Of a stretch of DNA of 64,000 nt, positions 53,054-61,318 are shown piece after piece (within the stretch, counting starts at the first letter, position 1; each line of letters begins with the position of its first letter). This DNA is from Butyrivibrio sp. X503 (GTDB taxonomy: Bacteria > Bacillota > Clostridia > Lachnospirales > Lachnospiraceae). The position numbers were made by a program, and so were the translations under genes. The stretch is taken from positions 124,001 through 188,000 of the forward strand of contig NZ_RAIQ01000003.1 of the NCBI RefSeq assembly GCF_003625475.1, in the 5' to 3' direction. Under the pieces are notes generated by a model, which did no database searches, was not told the origin of the DNA, and saw only the letters and a program-made list of their open reading frames with translations.

Positions 53054-53107
53054 TCTGTCAACCTCCTACGTCTAAAAAGTATAGTAATATGATAGCACAG
53101 ATAAGAA

Positions 53108-53146
53108 AAAAACGCTGCGTTTATGAACAAACGTCAGCGTAATTAA
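53108..53146 (-). terminator. Terminator of the ybaK-like gene
   Basis: AACGCTGCGTTT with AAACGTCAGCGT (about 53111-53141) around a short loop. On the minus strand it is followed by TTTTTTTC. The stem begins inside the last codons of the deacylase gene. Confidence 0.8.
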
Positions 53147-53591
53147 ATCTTATTACTTTTGAGAGGTCCTCGGTCGCAACTTCGACCTGATATCCTACTT
53201 TTCCGGCGGAGAAAAAGATCTTGTCAAACTCTTTCGCACTCTCGTGGATAACTGTGGTAAAGCTCTTTTTCATTCCGATAGGTGAACATCCGCCGTGCAC
53301 ATACCCTGTGAGGGGCAAAAGCTCTTTTAACGGGAGCATGGCTACCGACTTCTCGGATACGGCCTTGGCGGCCTTTTTAAGATCAAGCTCTTTTTCCACG
53401 GGAATAACGAAAACATAGTAAGTCTTCGCCTTGCCTTCGGTCACAAGAGTCTTGAACACTCTCTCCTTGGGCTCTCCGAGTATATCCGCAATCTCGCCGC
53501 CCGTAAGACTTGAATCGGGCTCGTACGAATAACTCTTGTACTCTATTTTCTTTTGCTGCAAAACGCGCATTACATTGGTCTTTTCGTTCAT
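53121..53591 (-). CDS. ybaK: YbaK/EbsC-type Cys-tRNA(Pro) deacylase
   Basis: Editing enzyme that removes wrongly attached Cys from tRNA-Pro. Family marks: EYKSYSYEPDSSLTGGEIAD, ERVFKTLV with the catalytic Lys, YYVFVIPVEKELDLKKAAKA, TGYVHGGCSPIGMKK and the C-terminal SAGKVGYQVEVATEDL. From ATG 53591 it has 156 residues; TTG at 53609 adds six residues. It lies 32 bp behind the VOC-domain gene. Confidence 0.92.
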   Translation of the reverse strand: MNEKTNVMRVLQQKKIEYKSYSYEPDSSLTGGEIADILGEPKERVFKTLVTEGKAKTYYVFVIPVEKELDLKKAAKAVSEKSVAMLPLKELLPLTGYVHGGCSPIGMKKSFTTVIHESAKEFDKIFFSAGKVGYQVEVATEDLSKVIRFNYADVCS

Positions 53592-53622
53592 GTTGCTTCT
53601 TCGAGACAAGCCTTAATAGGCA

Positions 53623-54246
53623 TTATCTCTTAAACTCCACGTTCTCTATTCCGGTATTGAAGGTCTCGATAAGCTCAAGCCTTTCGTCTCTTACAAGACC
53701 TCTTAAGGTATTGGCGTACTTCTTGGTCGTATGGAACACAACCTTGGAGATCGATCTTACACCGTTGGGATGCATATAATCAACGGGCTTGGGATCTGCG
53801 CCCTCAAAATATGTCATAAGAAAAGGCATATTGTAATCATATGTATAATAGCACTTATATTTGAGATTTCTGTTCTTGGAGTCGGTCCTGCTACCTTTCT
53901 TTATATACTTGCCTTCAATTCCGATACTTCTAAGATAATCGACTTCTCCTTCGAGATTGCCCGATTCTTTTTCTATGCACAAACATGCCCAGCCTTCAGG
54001 GTGCTCAGCAAGTTCCTCAAATCTCTTAGCCAGTTCTTTTCCCTTGAAAACAGCTGTAAGCTTCCTCTGAAACTTAGACATTCCGCCGCCTTCAACAAGC
54101 TCAATATACGGTCCCTCGCAAAAATATATGTATGCGTTGTGTGACTTGCACATTTTCCCGTATTCAACTGTAAAACCTCTGTTGGTCCACTCCTTGACCG
54201 CTTTTTCAAGGTCTTTTACCGCATAAATTACATGCCCTAACCTCAT
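53623..54246 (-). CDS. VOC (glyoxalase-3-like) domain protein
   Basis: 207-residue protein of the glyoxalase-like VOC fold, similar to the PF13468 group: LGHVIYAVKDLEKAVKEWTN at the start, IYFCEGPYIELVEG, then GWACLCIEKESGNLEG, and a second module ending in YDYNMPFLMTYFEG. Metal-binding His near residue 4 is present. The substrate is unknown. It is divergent from the PlsC/zinc-ribbon gene, with about 160 bp between the starts. Confidence 0.75.
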   Translation of the reverse strand: MRLGHVIYAVKDLEKAVKEWTNRGFTVEYGKMCKSHNAYIYFCEGPYIELVEGGGMSKFQRKLTAVFKGKELAKRFEELAEHPEGWACLCIEKESGNLEGEVDYLRSIGIEGKYIKKGSRTDSKNRNLKYKCYYTYDYNMPFLMTYFEGADPKPVDYMHPNGVRSISKVVFHTTKKYANTLRGLVRDERLELIETFNTGIENVEFKR

Positions 54247-54403
54247 CTGATACTGTCCTCCAAAAAATCATTGCCATACCCCCCGTTCGGCATCAGATAA
54301 ATTATTGACCTATCCCATCCGTGAAATAAGTTTTTATAAAAGATATGTTCATACTTTACCCTATTCAAAGATAATAGTAAAGTATTTTAAAGAGGACAAT
54401 ATT

Positions 54404-55783
54404 TTGAAGATTAAATTAGTACAAAAAAACTATAAAGAAGTGGCGCAAACGCCCGCATACAAGAACAAAACGCCTAGGAAACAGCGCGTATTTTGGCGCT
54501 TTCTCATGAAGACCTTGTCGGCAAAAGACCTTAAGGACTGCAATTTCACTTATGAGTTTGATGGCATGGAAAAGCTTGGCAAAGATGAGCCTTGTCTTTT
54601 CCTTATGAATCACTCTTCGTTTACGGACCTTGAGATCTTCTCGACGCTTTTTTCCGACAGGCAGTATCACATCGTTATGACTTTGGACGGCTTTGTCGGC
54701 AAAGAATGGCTTATGAGGAGCCTTGGCTGCATTCCGGCGCGCAAGTTCATCACGGACATGCCTCTGGTAAAAGACATAGTGTATTGCCTTAAGGATCTTG
54801 GCAGTTCAGTGCTCATGTACCCGGAAGCAAGCTACAGCTTTGACGGAACGGCTACTGCTCTTCCATCAAGTGTCGGAAAGTGCCTTAAGCTCTTTAACGT
54901 GCCTGTTGTAATGATAACCACCGAGGGCGCCTTCCACAGAGACCCTTTATATAACGGGCTTCGTAAACGCGATGTGGCTGTGAAGGCAACGGTTAAGTAT
55001 CTTTTATCTGTAGATGACATCAAGTCTAAGAGTGTAAAAGAGCTCAATGAGATATTGAAAAAAGAGTTTTCATTTGACCACTGGAGATGGCAACGCGAAA
55101 GCGGAATCAAAGTCACTGAACCTTTCAGAGCCGAGGGGCTTGAGCGCGTTTTATACAAGTGTCCTGTCTGCGGAAAAGAAAGAGTGATGAGATCAAGCGG
55201 CTTCGAGATAGCTTGCGGAAGCTGCGGCGCGACGTGGGAACTTGAAGAAGACGGTGCTCTTGTGAGGAAGGATGCGGAAACGGGTGAGGATACGGCAAGT
55301 GTTAGCACCGGTGAGCGTGAAGATGTTGCATATGGCGACTTGGCTGTTGCCGATAAGTATGATGCCTACGACTTCAGCTATGTCTCTGACTGGTATCGCT
55401 GGGAGCGCGACATGGTAAAGAAGGAAATCGCCGAAGGAAAGTACTATCTCGATATCCCCGTCGATATCGTAGTTGTGAAGGATACCAAAGCCGCTTATCA
55501 GGTCGGCGAAGGCCGCCTTGTTCACTCTTTAAACGGCTTCGAACTTACGGGATGCGGCGGCGAGCTTGAATATCACCAGTCCGCCAAGAATTCCTATTCT
55601 CTCTACGCAGATTACTTCTGGTACGAGATCGGTGACATGGTAAGCATCGGAACAATGGATATTCAGTACTACTGTTTTCCAAAGGATAAATCTGTGAACG
55701 TCGCTAAGGTAAGACTTGCGACAGAAGAAATGTACAAGCTTAGTATCCCTGAAAGACTCAGAGCTTCCGAAGAAGCGATGTGA
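54404..55783 (+). CDS. PlsC-type acyltransferase with C-terminal zinc ribbon and extra domain
   Basis: Acyltransferase with the HX4D motif in LMNHSSFTDLEIF (near 75), then MYPEASYSFDG as the substrate-binding block. A zinc ribbon CPVCGKERVMRSS ... CGSCGATW follows near 260-285, and then a C-terminal domain of about 170 residues (ELEYHQSAKNSYSLYADYFW). I start at TTG 54404, where AGAGGA lies seven bases upstream; the ATG at 54305 lacks one and would add 33 residues. It is about 459 residues, against about 240 for plain PlsC. It may link lipid synthesis to another signal; the role of the zinc ribbon is unknown. Confidence 0.85.
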   Translation: MKIKLVQKNYKEVAQTPAYKNKTPRKQRVFWRFLMKTLSAKDLKDCNFTYEFDGMEKLGKDEPCLFLMNHSSFTDLEIFSTLFSDRQYHIVMTLDGFVGKEWLMRSLGCIPARKFITDMPLVKDIVYCLKDLGSSVLMYPEASYSFDGTATALPSSVGKCLKLFNVPVVMITTEGAFHRDPLYNGLRKRDVAVKATVKYLLSVDDIKSKSVKELNEILKKEFSFDHWRWQRESGIKVTEPFRAEGLERVLYKCPVCGKERVMRSSGFEIACGSCGATWELEEDGALVRKDAETGEDTASVSTGEREDVAYGDLAVADKYDAYDFSYVSDWYRWERDMVKKEIAEGKYYLDIPVDIVVVKDTKAAYQVGEGRLVHSLNGFELTGCGGELEYHQSAKNSYSLYADYFWYEIGDMVSIGTMDIQYYCFPKDKSVNVAKVRLATEEMYKLSIPERLRASEEAM

Positions 55784-55786
55784 TAT

Positions 55787-55880
55787 TAGATATAAAAGAG
55801 TGGTAATCATTTCAAGGCGCCCCGCCTGCGGCGGTGCTTCACAGCCTTGACATTATTACCACTCTTTTATTATTGGTGAT
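55787..55880. terminator. Long bidirectional terminator with nested stem
   Basis: ATAAAAGAGTGGTAAT (about 55791-55806) pairs with ATTACCACTCTTTTAT (about 55856-55871); inside, CAAGGC pairs with GCCTTG around a GC-rich region. A U-run follows on the plus strand. It ends the acyltransferase transcript. Confidence 0.85.
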
Positions 55881-55885
55881 CAACC

Positions 55886-55920
55886 GTATGTAAGCCGGCT
55901 AGCGTCGTTTACATACGGCG
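55886..55920. terminator. Hairpin at the end of the PD-(D/E)XK-like gene
   Basis: CCGTATGTAA (near 55887-55896) pairs with TTTACATACGG (near 55909-55919). It lies 2-4 bases past the stop codon; no U-run follows, so it may be a stabiliser or protein-binding site. Confidence 0.6.
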
Positions 55921-55921
55921 A

Positions 55922-56719
55922 TCATAAAACCGCTTCCACTTTCTTTTTTATAGCTTCGAGATTGAGCGGACTTTCTGCGCTTTCTGCAGATAATAACAAT
56001 GTGTCCCCAAGTATGAGGCCACTCTTTTCATAATCAATAAGCTTCTTTATGTTCTTGATTGCATATTCGGGATTATCAACAAGGCCAAGATGTTCCCAAT
56101 AGACTGTCTTGTCTTTCCTTACGCTATACAAAGCAAAGTCAGGGTATACCACTCTTCCGTCATGCAGCATAAAGCTTGATTCATAAGCATAGGGAATCTT
56201 GAGATTATAGAAGTAATCAGCAAGTATCTTCTCTGATTTTGATCTGACCATTTCGCCTTTGTTGGTCTTATACAAAGGTGCAGCGCTGATTGTGTTCTTC
56301 TGCCCCTGATGTTCATCCAGCCATTTATTCACTCTCATCTTCTGTGTTGGCTTAACCGGCGTCACCAGCTCTTTTCTGCCGGCGCACATATTTTCGTATA
56401 TGCTGTCGATTCTGGCGATGTCATGGTTCTTAAGGAATCTTTCCAGTCTTTTTTCTTGCTTATATAGCTCTTTAATAAGCTTTTCATCATATTCTCGCTG
56501 AAGCATGAGCCTTACTTGTTCTTTGTTTTGTGAGGAGATGTACTCTTCCTTATTCGACCCAAGGTTTCTTAAGTAATATTGTTTTACGCCACGACACGAT
56601 GTAACGCGAATACTACCCTTGGGAAGCTTATTGTATTCTTGCTTTCTCTTCTCAACTCTTTTTATCAAATCTCGTAAATCATTCAACTGAGCTGACAACT
56701 CTTTCATATAATCTATCAT
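55922..56719 (-). CDS. Hypothetical protein with PD-(D/E)XK-nuclease-like C-terminus
   Basis: From ATG 56719 (AGGAG upstream) it has 265 residues; the longer frame starts inside the repeat array and has no ribosome site. The N-terminal half is helical and basic, coiled-coil-like (ELSAQLNDLRDLIKRVEKRK, IKELYKQEKRLERFLKNHDI). The C-terminal half has KSEKILADYFYNLKIPYAYE, DGRVVYPDFALYS and VYWEHLG: the spacing Glu ... PD-F ... E-x-H matches the PD-(D/E)XK nuclease fold. It may be a small orphan restriction-like or repair nuclease. No methylase is adjacent. The nuclease call is from motif spacing only. Confidence 0.7.
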   Translation of the reverse strand: MIDYMKELSAQLNDLRDLIKRVEKRKQEYNKLPKGSIRVTSCRGVKQYYLRNLGSNKEEYISSQNKEQVRLMLQREYDEKLIKELYKQEKRLERFLKNHDIARIDSIYENMCAGRKELVTPVKPTQKMRVNKWLDEHQGQKNTISAAPLYKTNKGEMVRSKSEKILADYFYNLKIPYAYESSFMLHDGRVVYPDFALYSVRKDKTVYWEHLGLVDNPEYAIKNIKKLIDYEKSGLILGDTLLLSAESAESPLNLEAIKKKVEAVL

Positions 56720-56756
56720 TATTATTCTCCTTAATTCTGTAGTATAACCGGCATAC

Positions 56757-57010
56757 GCACCGCTGCTACACATGTTTTTCTCTGCAAGCGGTACGGACGC
56801 TTTATTTTGCACCGCTGCTGCGCTTGTTTTTCTATGTAGGCGGTGCGAGCAATTGTTTTGGCACCGCTGCTACACATGTTTTTCTCTGCAAGCGGTACGG
56901 ACGCTTTATTTTGCACCGCTGCTGTGCTTGTTTTTCTCTGTAGGCGGTGCGAGCACTTGTTTTGGCACCGCCCACGCGCAACTTACCCGCCACAAGCGGT
57001 GTGGGCGCAT
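56757..57010. repeat. Array of five 52-bp units with GCACCGC/GCGGTGC arms
   Basis: GCACCGC starts at 56757, 56809, 56861, 56913 and 56965: exactly 52 bp each time. The inverted arm GCGGT(G/A)C follows at +31 in every unit checked (56788, 56840, 56996). Units 1 and 3 and units 2 and 4 are nearly identical to each other, giving a 104-bp higher-order period; unit 5 has diverged (CCCACGCGC). Spacers are T-rich (GTTTTTCTCTG). 52 is not a multiple of three and no frame is shared, so it is non-coding. It lies just upstream of the PD-(D/E)XK-like gene. Confidence 0.9.
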
Positions 57011-57167
57011 AATAATCCCCATTCAATCAATAAATCCATTACAAAAATAATCAAAACAGCGAAATAGTCGGCGAATTGCCAACAGATAAATAGAATTCAC
57101 ATAGCCACAGAAGGGCTTTGTGATATGAATAGTCATGATTTTAACCATGCCTAATTCATGATATAAA

Positions 57168-57194
57168 AAAATCAGCTCAACTGAGCTGATTTTC
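57168..57194 (-). terminator. Terminator of tRNA-Leu
   Basis: AAATCAGCTCA with TGAGCTGATTT (57169-57193) around a short loop, perfect arms. On the minus strand it is followed by TTTTTTTATATC, just past the tRNA 3' end. Confidence 0.85.
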
Positions 57195-57195
57195 G

Positions 57196-57280
57196 TGCGG
57201 AAGATGGGACTTGAACCCACACGACATAAACAGTCACAAGATCCTTAGTCTTGCTCGTCTGCCAATTCCGACACTTCCGC
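57196..57280 (-). tRNA. tRNA-Leu (TAA anticodon)
   Basis: On the minus strand it begins GCGGAAGTGTCGGAATTGGC and ends CATCTTCCGC followed by the discriminator A. The anticodon loop ACTAAGG gives anticodon TAA (reads UUA). The T-arm GTGGGTTCAAGTCCCAT is standard and a long variable arm is present, as required for Leu. Length is 85 bases. It is the only tRNA I find. Confidence 0.95.
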
Positions 57281-57425
57281 AAACCGTCGTCATCTCTCTC
57301 GTGGCGACTTGTTTATAATAGCAAAGTCTATGCCTTTCGTCAACAAGAATTTTCAAATTTTTTTGGAAAAATTTCCAGTATCTTTTTCGCGAATAATTTA
57401 GATTCAAATATCCGTATATTAATAG

Positions 57426-57466
57426 CGAAAAAGGCCTGCGGAATCGTCATTCCACAGGCCTTTATT
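57426..57466 (-). terminator. Terminator of the second sugar importer
   Basis: AAAGGCCTGCGGAAT with ATTCCACAGGCCTTT (57430-57463) around CGTC; one mismatch. On the minus strand followed by TTTTTC. It lies about 50 bp past the permease stop. Confidence 0.85.
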
Positions 57467-57515
57467 CGATAATAATATTTCAAAAAGGAAGATTATAGCG
57501 GTCTACTTATTCTAA

Positions 57516-58427
57516 TTACTCCTTAACACCACCGAGTGTAAGTCCGCTTACGAAGTACTGCTGTAAGAAAGGATAGATACATACGATAGGAAGCATTGTA
57601 ACGATAGTTGCTGCCGCACGCATTGAAACGGGTGTGATGGAGCTTGTTGAGTTCTTCATTGACTGAGCTGATGTACTCTGGCTGGTAACTGAAGCAAGGA
57701 GTTTCATAAGCTCATACTGAAGAGTTGTAAGTTTGTTGCTCATTCTGTTGTAGAGCATAACGTCGAACCAAGAGTTCCACTGATATACTGCTACGAAAAG
57801 AGCTATTGTAGCGTAAACAGGCTTACAAAGTGGTGAAATGATCTTCAGGAAGATCGTCGTATAACCTGCACCGTCTAGCTGAGCCGATTCCTCGAAACTG
57901 TCGGGGATACCGTTCATATAAGTTCTGATAACGAGCATGTTGAAGGCTGATACCATTCCGGGGATAACGTATACCCAGAATGTGTTGGTAAGATGAAGTC
58001 CCTTGTACAAAAGGAAGATCGGGATCATACCACCGTTAACATACATTGTGATAACCCAGAACAGTGAAAGGTGTCTTGCAAAAAGGAAGTTCTTACGGCT
58101 TACGATAAATGCAAGAATAGCGCAGGTAACAAGTGAAAGAAGTGTTCCCACTATCGTTCTTGCTACAGAGATGTAAGCACCTACAAGAAGGTCATCCTTC
58201 TTCAAAACAGTTACGTAACTCTTGATACTGAACTTTCTGGGAATGAGGTAAATTCCACCTCTTAACGCATCAAGACCGTCGTTAAACGAAATGGCAAGTG
58301 TATTCAAAACAGGATAAAGCGTTACGATAACGAATACTGCCATGAATATCGTATTAAATGTATAGAAAGCGATATCCGCACCGGATAGCTTCTTTTTCTT
58401 TTTTGTAATTACTTCAGATTTACTCAT
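57516..58427 (-). CDS. Carbohydrate ABC transporter permease (LplC/YtcP type)
   Basis: 303-residue permease, six helices (IAFYTFNTIFMAVFVIVTLY and others). The EAA loop is DSFEESAQLDGAGYTTIFLK. The C-terminus YFVSGLTLGGVKE is typical. It follows the LplB-type gene by 12 bp. With it and the binding protein at 59483-61186 it forms a complete importer lacking only the ATPase, which is probably a shared one. Confidence 0.92.
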   Translation of the reverse strand: MSKSEVITKKKKKLSGADIAFYTFNTIFMAVFVIVTLYPVLNTLAISFNDGLDALRGGIYLIPRKFSIKSYVTVLKKDDLLVGAYISVARTIVGTLLSLVTCAILAFIVSRKNFLFARHLSLFWVITMYVNGGMIPIFLLYKGLHLTNTFWVYVIPGMVSAFNMLVIRTYMNGIPDSFEESAQLDGAGYTTIFLKIISPLCKPVYATIALFVAVYQWNSWFDVMLYNRMSNKLTTLQYELMKLLASVTSQSTSAQSMKNSTSSITPVSMRAAATIVTMLPIVCIYPFLQQYFVSGLTLGGVKE

Positions 58428-58439
58428 TGCGGACCTCCC

Positions 58440-59387
58440 TTAGAACAATCTTTCTTCGCCGTGACGCTTAGCGACTTCGTTACAGATCAATATCAAAACG
58501 ATACTAACTGCGCTCTTAAAGATACCCGCAGCCGTTCCAAGTGAATAGTCCATCTGGCTGATACCCCATTTAAGAACGTAGATATCAATTGTCTGGGATA
58601 CTCGCTGAACAAGTCCGTTACCAAGGAGGTACTGAATCTCAAATCCGGCGTTAAGTACGTTACCAACATTCATGATAAGAAGAATAATGATGGTTGACTT
58701 GATTCCGGGAATTGTAACGTATCTGATCTTATCCCATCTTCCGGCGCCGTCAATTGCGGCTGCCTCATACAAAGAGGGATCGATAGCTGTGATTGCTGCC
58801 AAATATATAATTGCATTCCAACCGGTTTCCTTCCAAACATTGGCAAAGGCAACGATCGGCCAGAAATATTCTTCGTGTGCAAAAAAGTTAATGGCTTGAG
58901 GAACGATATGAAATTTAAGTAAAAGCTCATTAACTATACCTGATCCCGAAAGAGCATCATGAAGGATACCCGTAACGATGATCCATGATAAAAAGTGAGG
59001 AAGGTATGAAATAGTCTGAACAACCTTCTTTTTCTTAACTCCTACAATCTCGTTCAAAAGAATGGCAAAAAGGATTGCCATGATAGTTGTTGCTATAAGG
59101 TTAATAACACCCATAGCAAGTGTGTTTCTGATTACTCCGAGATAAGTTGCATCGGAAAAAAGCGACTTGAACTTCGCAAGTCCGATCCATTTGGAATGTA
59201 AAATTCCGTCCTTGGGCTTATACTGCTGGAAGCCCATAAGCCATCCTACAAGCGGTGCATAGTAAAACAGAAGTCCGTATGCAACAAAGAAAATTGACCA
59301 TACAATAAGAACCCACTGTCTTTTTAACTGCTTAACCAGTTCTGCCTTCGGTATGTTGGAAAGCTTATCTTTTTTCTGCTGAGCCAT
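58440..59387 (-). CDS. Carbohydrate ABC transporter permease (LplB/YteP type)
   Basis: 315-residue partner permease: YYAPLVGWLMGFQQYKPKDG near the first loop and the EAA loop PSLYEAAAIDGAGRWDKIRY. It is separated from the binding-protein gene by a 95-bp gap containing a GC-rich hairpin. AGGAG lies about eight bases before its ATG at 59387. Confidence 0.92.
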   Translation of the reverse strand: MAQQKKDKLSNIPKAELVKQLKRQWVLIVWSIFFVAYGLLFYYAPLVGWLMGFQQYKPKDGILHSKWIGLAKFKSLFSDATYLGVIRNTLAMGVINLIATTIMAILFAILLNEIVGVKKKKVVQTISYLPHFLSWIIVTGILHDALSGSGIVNELLLKFHIVPQAINFFAHEEYFWPIVAFANVWKETGWNAIIYLAAITAIDPSLYEAAAIDGAGRWDKIRYVTIPGIKSTIIILLIMNVGNVLNAGFEIQYLLGNGLVQRVSQTIDIYVLKWGISQMDYSLGTAAGIFKSAVSIVLILICNEVAKRHGEERLF

Positions 59388-59429
59388 AAAACTTACTCCT
59401 TTAAATATTATTACGCTTAAATTTCAAAA

Positions 59430-59476
59430 AAATAGCGGGCATTCTTTAGAATACCAAGAAGGCCCGCTATATATTA
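59430..59476 (-). terminator. Attenuating hairpin after the binding-protein gene
   Basis: AGCGGGC (59433-59439) pairs with GCCCGCT (59463-59469), with ATATATT after it on the plus strand and a weak U-tract on the minus. It should reduce read-through into the permease genes, so more binding protein is made. Confidence 0.7.
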
Positions 59477-59482
59477 TTTTAA

Positions 59483-61186
59483 TTAGTTCTCGTACTTAGC
59501 TGCTTCTGCAACTCTTCTGTCGAGCTCTGTCTGCATCTCTGAAAGGAAATCTTCAGGTTTGCATGCATTGTATGCATCCATGTATTCCTTCCATCCTGCC
59601 TCAAAGTCGTCAGCCATAACAACCTTAGGAAGATACTGGTGCTTGCAATCCTCCATGCTTCTCCAAGCTGTACCACCGGGTGTAGCTGTTGTCATAGTCT
59701 GTGAGAATGTGTACATAGGATACCAAGGTCCGGGAGCAGGTGTTGTTCCGAGCATCTCAACGTATGTCTTAACACCGTATGCATTGAAGCACTCCTTGAG
59801 GTCATCAGAAAGTCCATCATAGAACTCTGTTTCCTGCTGCTCAGGCTTCATAGCATTCTTGCCGTCTCTGCTTGTTCCTTCCCACTGAGGGAAATATGCA
59901 TACTCACACTTGTGAGAAGCCTTGTATGCTGTATCAGCGTCGTTGTCTCTCATTTCCTGAGTCTTGGAATACATTCCGTCTTCGCCAACCTGATAGTCAA
60001 CATCCTTAACGCCCCAGAATCTGAGATCCATGATCTCCTGGCTAAGAAGGTCATCTACGAACTTAAGAGCGCCTTCAACGTCCTTACAGCTTGTTGTAAT
60101 AGCAAGACCTGAACTTGTATGAACGATTCCGCCTGAATTGTGCCACTGGTTCTTCATTCCCTTATCGATTGTGATCGGAAGAGGAACATACTGGCAACCC
60201 TGCTTATCAAGGCCTGCTGCCTTAAGAGCATCACCTGCTGTGTATGCGAAATCCCACCACTGATCGATCATACCAAGTACGCAACCTGTTGAAAGCTTAG
60301 CGATGTACTCGTCATATGTCTGTGTGAATGACTCTTTATCAACGATACCCTTCTTGTACTCCTCGTTGAGCTTCTTGAAGTACTTAACAGCTGTATCTGT
60401 TGTGTTATAGTCAACGATCTTCATTGTATCTGTATCAACGATAACAGAACCATCATTCGGATATCCGTCAAGGAACTGAGGTGCGTTCTCAAGACAGAAA
60501 TATCTCCAGTCCTCACAAAGGATTGTGTAAGGAATGATAGGAGTTCCGTCTTCCATTGTAGGATGCTTCTCATAATAATCTTCGATAAGAGCGAAGTACT
60601 CATCCATTGTTTCTACCTTAGGATAGCCTGCTTCTTTAAGAACTCTTGTCTGGATCCAGAAAGCCTCGTCATTGTGTGCGCAGACTCTCTCTTCACCATA
60701 GATGTTAGAGAACTGAGGAATCCAATAAATCTTTCCGTCGCTCTGACGAAGTGAATCCCACTCCTGATCTGTAAAGAATTCTTTGATGTTAGGATAATTG
60801 CCTGAATCGAGGTAATCATCAAGAGCTACAAGTGCTCCTGCCTCATACATCTGTACGGATCCGTCTCCTGCATCTACGAAATCAGGATACTCACCGCCGG
60901 CGATAAGTGTTCCAACTGCCTCTTCTGCAGTCTGACCTGTAAGCCAAGTCTCTTTTACCTTAGCTCCTGTCTTCTCGGCAATGATCTGCTGAATCTCATT
61001 GTCGTCATTGATCTCAGCGTGAGGAACTGAAAAGAATGCTGTGAACTCTTTTACTTTTCCGTCACCTGCTGATCCGCCATCTTCGGATGCAGTAGCGCCC
61101 CCACCGGCATTACCTTTGCTGCATCCAGCAAGCGCTCCACCAACCATGAGCGTTGCAAGCAACATGCTAATCACTCTCTTTTTCAT
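59483..61186 (-). CDS. Sugar ABC transporter substrate-binding lipoprotein
   Basis: About 567 residues, start at ATG 61186 with AAGGAGG. The signal ends in GGALAGCSKG (lipobox), followed by a Gly/Ala/Ser linker. Mature part of the LplA/YtcQ type: INDDNEIQQIIAEKTGAKVK, KIYWIPQFSNIYGEERVCAH, and a C-terminal DRRVAEAAKYEN. It is the first gene of the importer and lies directly downstream of the YesN regulator, 132 bp apart. The sugar is unknown; relatives bind plant-derived oligosaccharides. Confidence 0.9.
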   Translation of the reverse strand: MKKRVISMLLATLMVGGALAGCSKGNAGGGATASEDGGSAGDGKVKEFTAFFSVPHAEINDDNEIQQIIAEKTGAKVKETWLTGQTAEEAVGTLIAGGEYPDFVDAGDGSVQMYEAGALVALDDYLDSGNYPNIKEFFTDQEWDSLRQSDGKIYWIPQFSNIYGEERVCAHNDEAFWIQTRVLKEAGYPKVETMDEYFALIEDYYEKHPTMEDGTPIIPYTILCEDWRYFCLENAPQFLDGYPNDGSVIVDTDTMKIVDYNTTDTAVKYFKKLNEEYKKGIVDKESFTQTYDEYIAKLSTGCVLGMIDQWWDFAYTAGDALKAAGLDKQGCQYVPLPITIDKGMKNQWHNSGGIVHTSSGLAITTSCKDVEGALKFVDDLLSQEIMDLRFWGVKDVDYQVGEDGMYSKTQEMRDNDADTAYKASHKCEYAYFPQWEGTSRDGKNAMKPEQQETEFYDGLSDDLKECFNAYGVKTYVEMLGTTPAPGPWYPMYTFSQTMTTATPGGTAWRSMEDCKHQYLPKVVMADDFEAGWKEYMDAYNACKPEDFLSEMQTELDRRVAEAAKYEN

Positions 61187-61318
61187 AAAAAAGAATCCTC
61201 CTTGTTTTGATATGACCATTGTATTAAAAATCGTCAATCAAAACATGGGAGGAAATATATAAAAAAGTAGGTCAAATTATAGAATCCTGAAAAAGTATAG
61301 TTTATAAATTTTTCGGGG

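Noticed and set aside
56731..57067. Open frames across the 52-bp array, including the extension of the nuclease-like protein
   Set aside because: 52 bp is not a codon multiple, so repeated peptides arise only by chance; the real gene start with AGGAG is at 56719.
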